Shown piece by piece: positions 5,531 through 6,042 of a stretch of 6,042 nucleotides of DNA (positions are counted from its first letter, which is position 1; the number at the start of each line of letters is the position of its first letter). This stretch comes from Salibacteraceae bacterium (lineage in GTDB: Bacteria; Bacteroidota; Bacteroidia; Flavobacteriales_G; Salibacteraceae). Under the pieces are notes generated by a model that was not told the origin of the DNA, did no database searches, and saw only the letters and a program-made list of their open reading frames with translations. Location: assembly GCA_023262195.1 (NCBI GenBank), contig JALRDM010000133.1, positions 1-6,042 on the forward strand. The letters are read 5' to 3'. The position numbers and the translations under genes were made by a program.

Positions 5531-6042
5531 CCCCTATATCAGTAAAGTAACTGGACCTGTAATTCCACTACCCGTTCCCTTCAAAGAAGACCAATCTGTA
5601 GACCTCGACTCTTTGTCAAACTATGTGAAGTTTCTTGTAGACAACGGCATTCCAAATGTCATGACCACCGTGGGTACAAGCAGGTACAACCTTCTTACTT
5701 GGGACGAAATGAAAGCTGTCAATGAAACGGTAGTAAACGCTGCAGCTAGAAAAATCAATACGATTGTCGCCAACCCAACCACTGGAGGCGTTCATGCCGC
5801 CATTGATTTTGGAAAACATGCTCAGTCTATCGGAGCAGATTTTTATCTGGTTTATTTTCCCGAAAGACACTACGGAGACGACAATACGTATGCTTTTTAC
5901 AAAGAAATTACAGACCATGTTTCTACACCAATTCTAATTCATGAAATGCCCATGCGCAATGGAATGGGCCCTGGAACGGTGCAGTATTCCATCGATCTTT
6001 TACATCGACTCTTGGATATAGAAACCATTGTGGGCCTTAAGG
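5523..6042 (+). CDS. DapA/N-acetylneuraminate lyase superfamily protein, 3' end outside window
   Basis: The frame from ATG 5523 is open to the right edge, giving 173 residues of an expected 290 to 310. The (beta/alpha)8 Schiff-base aldolase signature is clear: GPVIPLPVPFKEDQSVD (11-27) matches the G-x-x-x-P-x-x-PF opening, IVANPTTGGVHAAIDFGKHA (81-100) matches the third-strand region, and IETIVGLK (166-173) ends in the expected catalytic lysine, Lys173. Other active-site motifs differ: GTTGE is replaced by GTSRY (51-55) with one residue fewer, the YN-x-P motif by HEMP (140-143), though the following R-x-G (Arg145) is kept, and the region of the relay tyrosine reads FPERHYGDD. Family members are pyruvate lyases, aldolases or dehydratases. 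Co-translation with the cytidylyltransferase (8-base overlap) points to work on an ulosonic acid or its precursor, but the reaction cannot be assigned. A lysine-pathway DapA is unlikely given the motif changes. Confidence 0.85.
   Translation, partial: MNNPYISKVTGPVIPLPVPFKEDQSVDLDSLSNYVKFLVDNGIPNVMTTVGTSRYNLLTWDEMKAVNETVVNAAARKINTIVANPTTGGVHAAIDFGKHAQSIGADFYLVYFPERHYGDDNTYAFYKEITDHVSTPILIHEMPMRNGMGPGTVQYSIDLLHRLLDIETIVGLK

Noticed and set aside
5616..5918. Minus-strand open frame of 100 codons
   Set aside because: It is antisense to the DapA-family gene, whose plus-strand frame has clear family motifs across the same bases and continues past the window edge.

Overview
The window looks like part of a surface-polysaccharide (capsule, O-antigen or exopolysaccharide) locus from a Bacteroidota-type bacterium. 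The evidence for that phylum is moderately AT-rich coding sequence, almost no Shine-Dalgarno sequences before the starts, and a flippase whose N-terminus (MGIVKSQAIKNSVFNYLG) has the character I associate with Bacteroidota Wzx proteins. This is recognition from memory, so the phylum is likely but the genus is not determined. No RNA gene, IS element, CRISPR array or recombinase is visible.

The six genes form three two-gene units. (1) 1-1343, plus strand: a sulfotransferase cut off by the left edge, then a second complete sulfotransferase-like gene that starts inside the stop codon of the first (ATGA overlap). (2) 4720-1358, minus strand: a 620-residue GT-B-like glycosyltransferase, then a 498-residue Wzx-type flippase. 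The flippase starts at GTG, three bases after the glycosyltransferase stop and in the same reading frame. Units 1 and 2 converge with only 14 bases between stop codons. (3) 4832-6042, plus strand: a CMP-nonulosonate (sialic-acid-type) cytidylyltransferase, overlapping by 8 bases a DapA/N-acetylneuraminate-lyase superfamily gene that runs off the right edge. Units 2 and 3 diverge from a 111-base intergenic region holding two imperfect inverted repeats.

Read together, the genes suggest a glycan containing an acidic nine-carbon (or related ulosonic) sugar. A pyruvate-aldolase-type enzyme and a cytidylyltransferase could make or modify the sugar and activate it with CMP. The glycosyltransferase may transfer it, the flippase would export the lipid-linked unit, and the sulfotransferases may add sulfate. 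The least ordinary part is the tight pairing of the cytidylyltransferase with a DapA-family protein that keeps the Schiff-base lysine but has changed the usual GTTGE and YN-x-P motifs. No nonulosonate synthase (NeuB type) is present in the window, so the sugar and the route to it are open.
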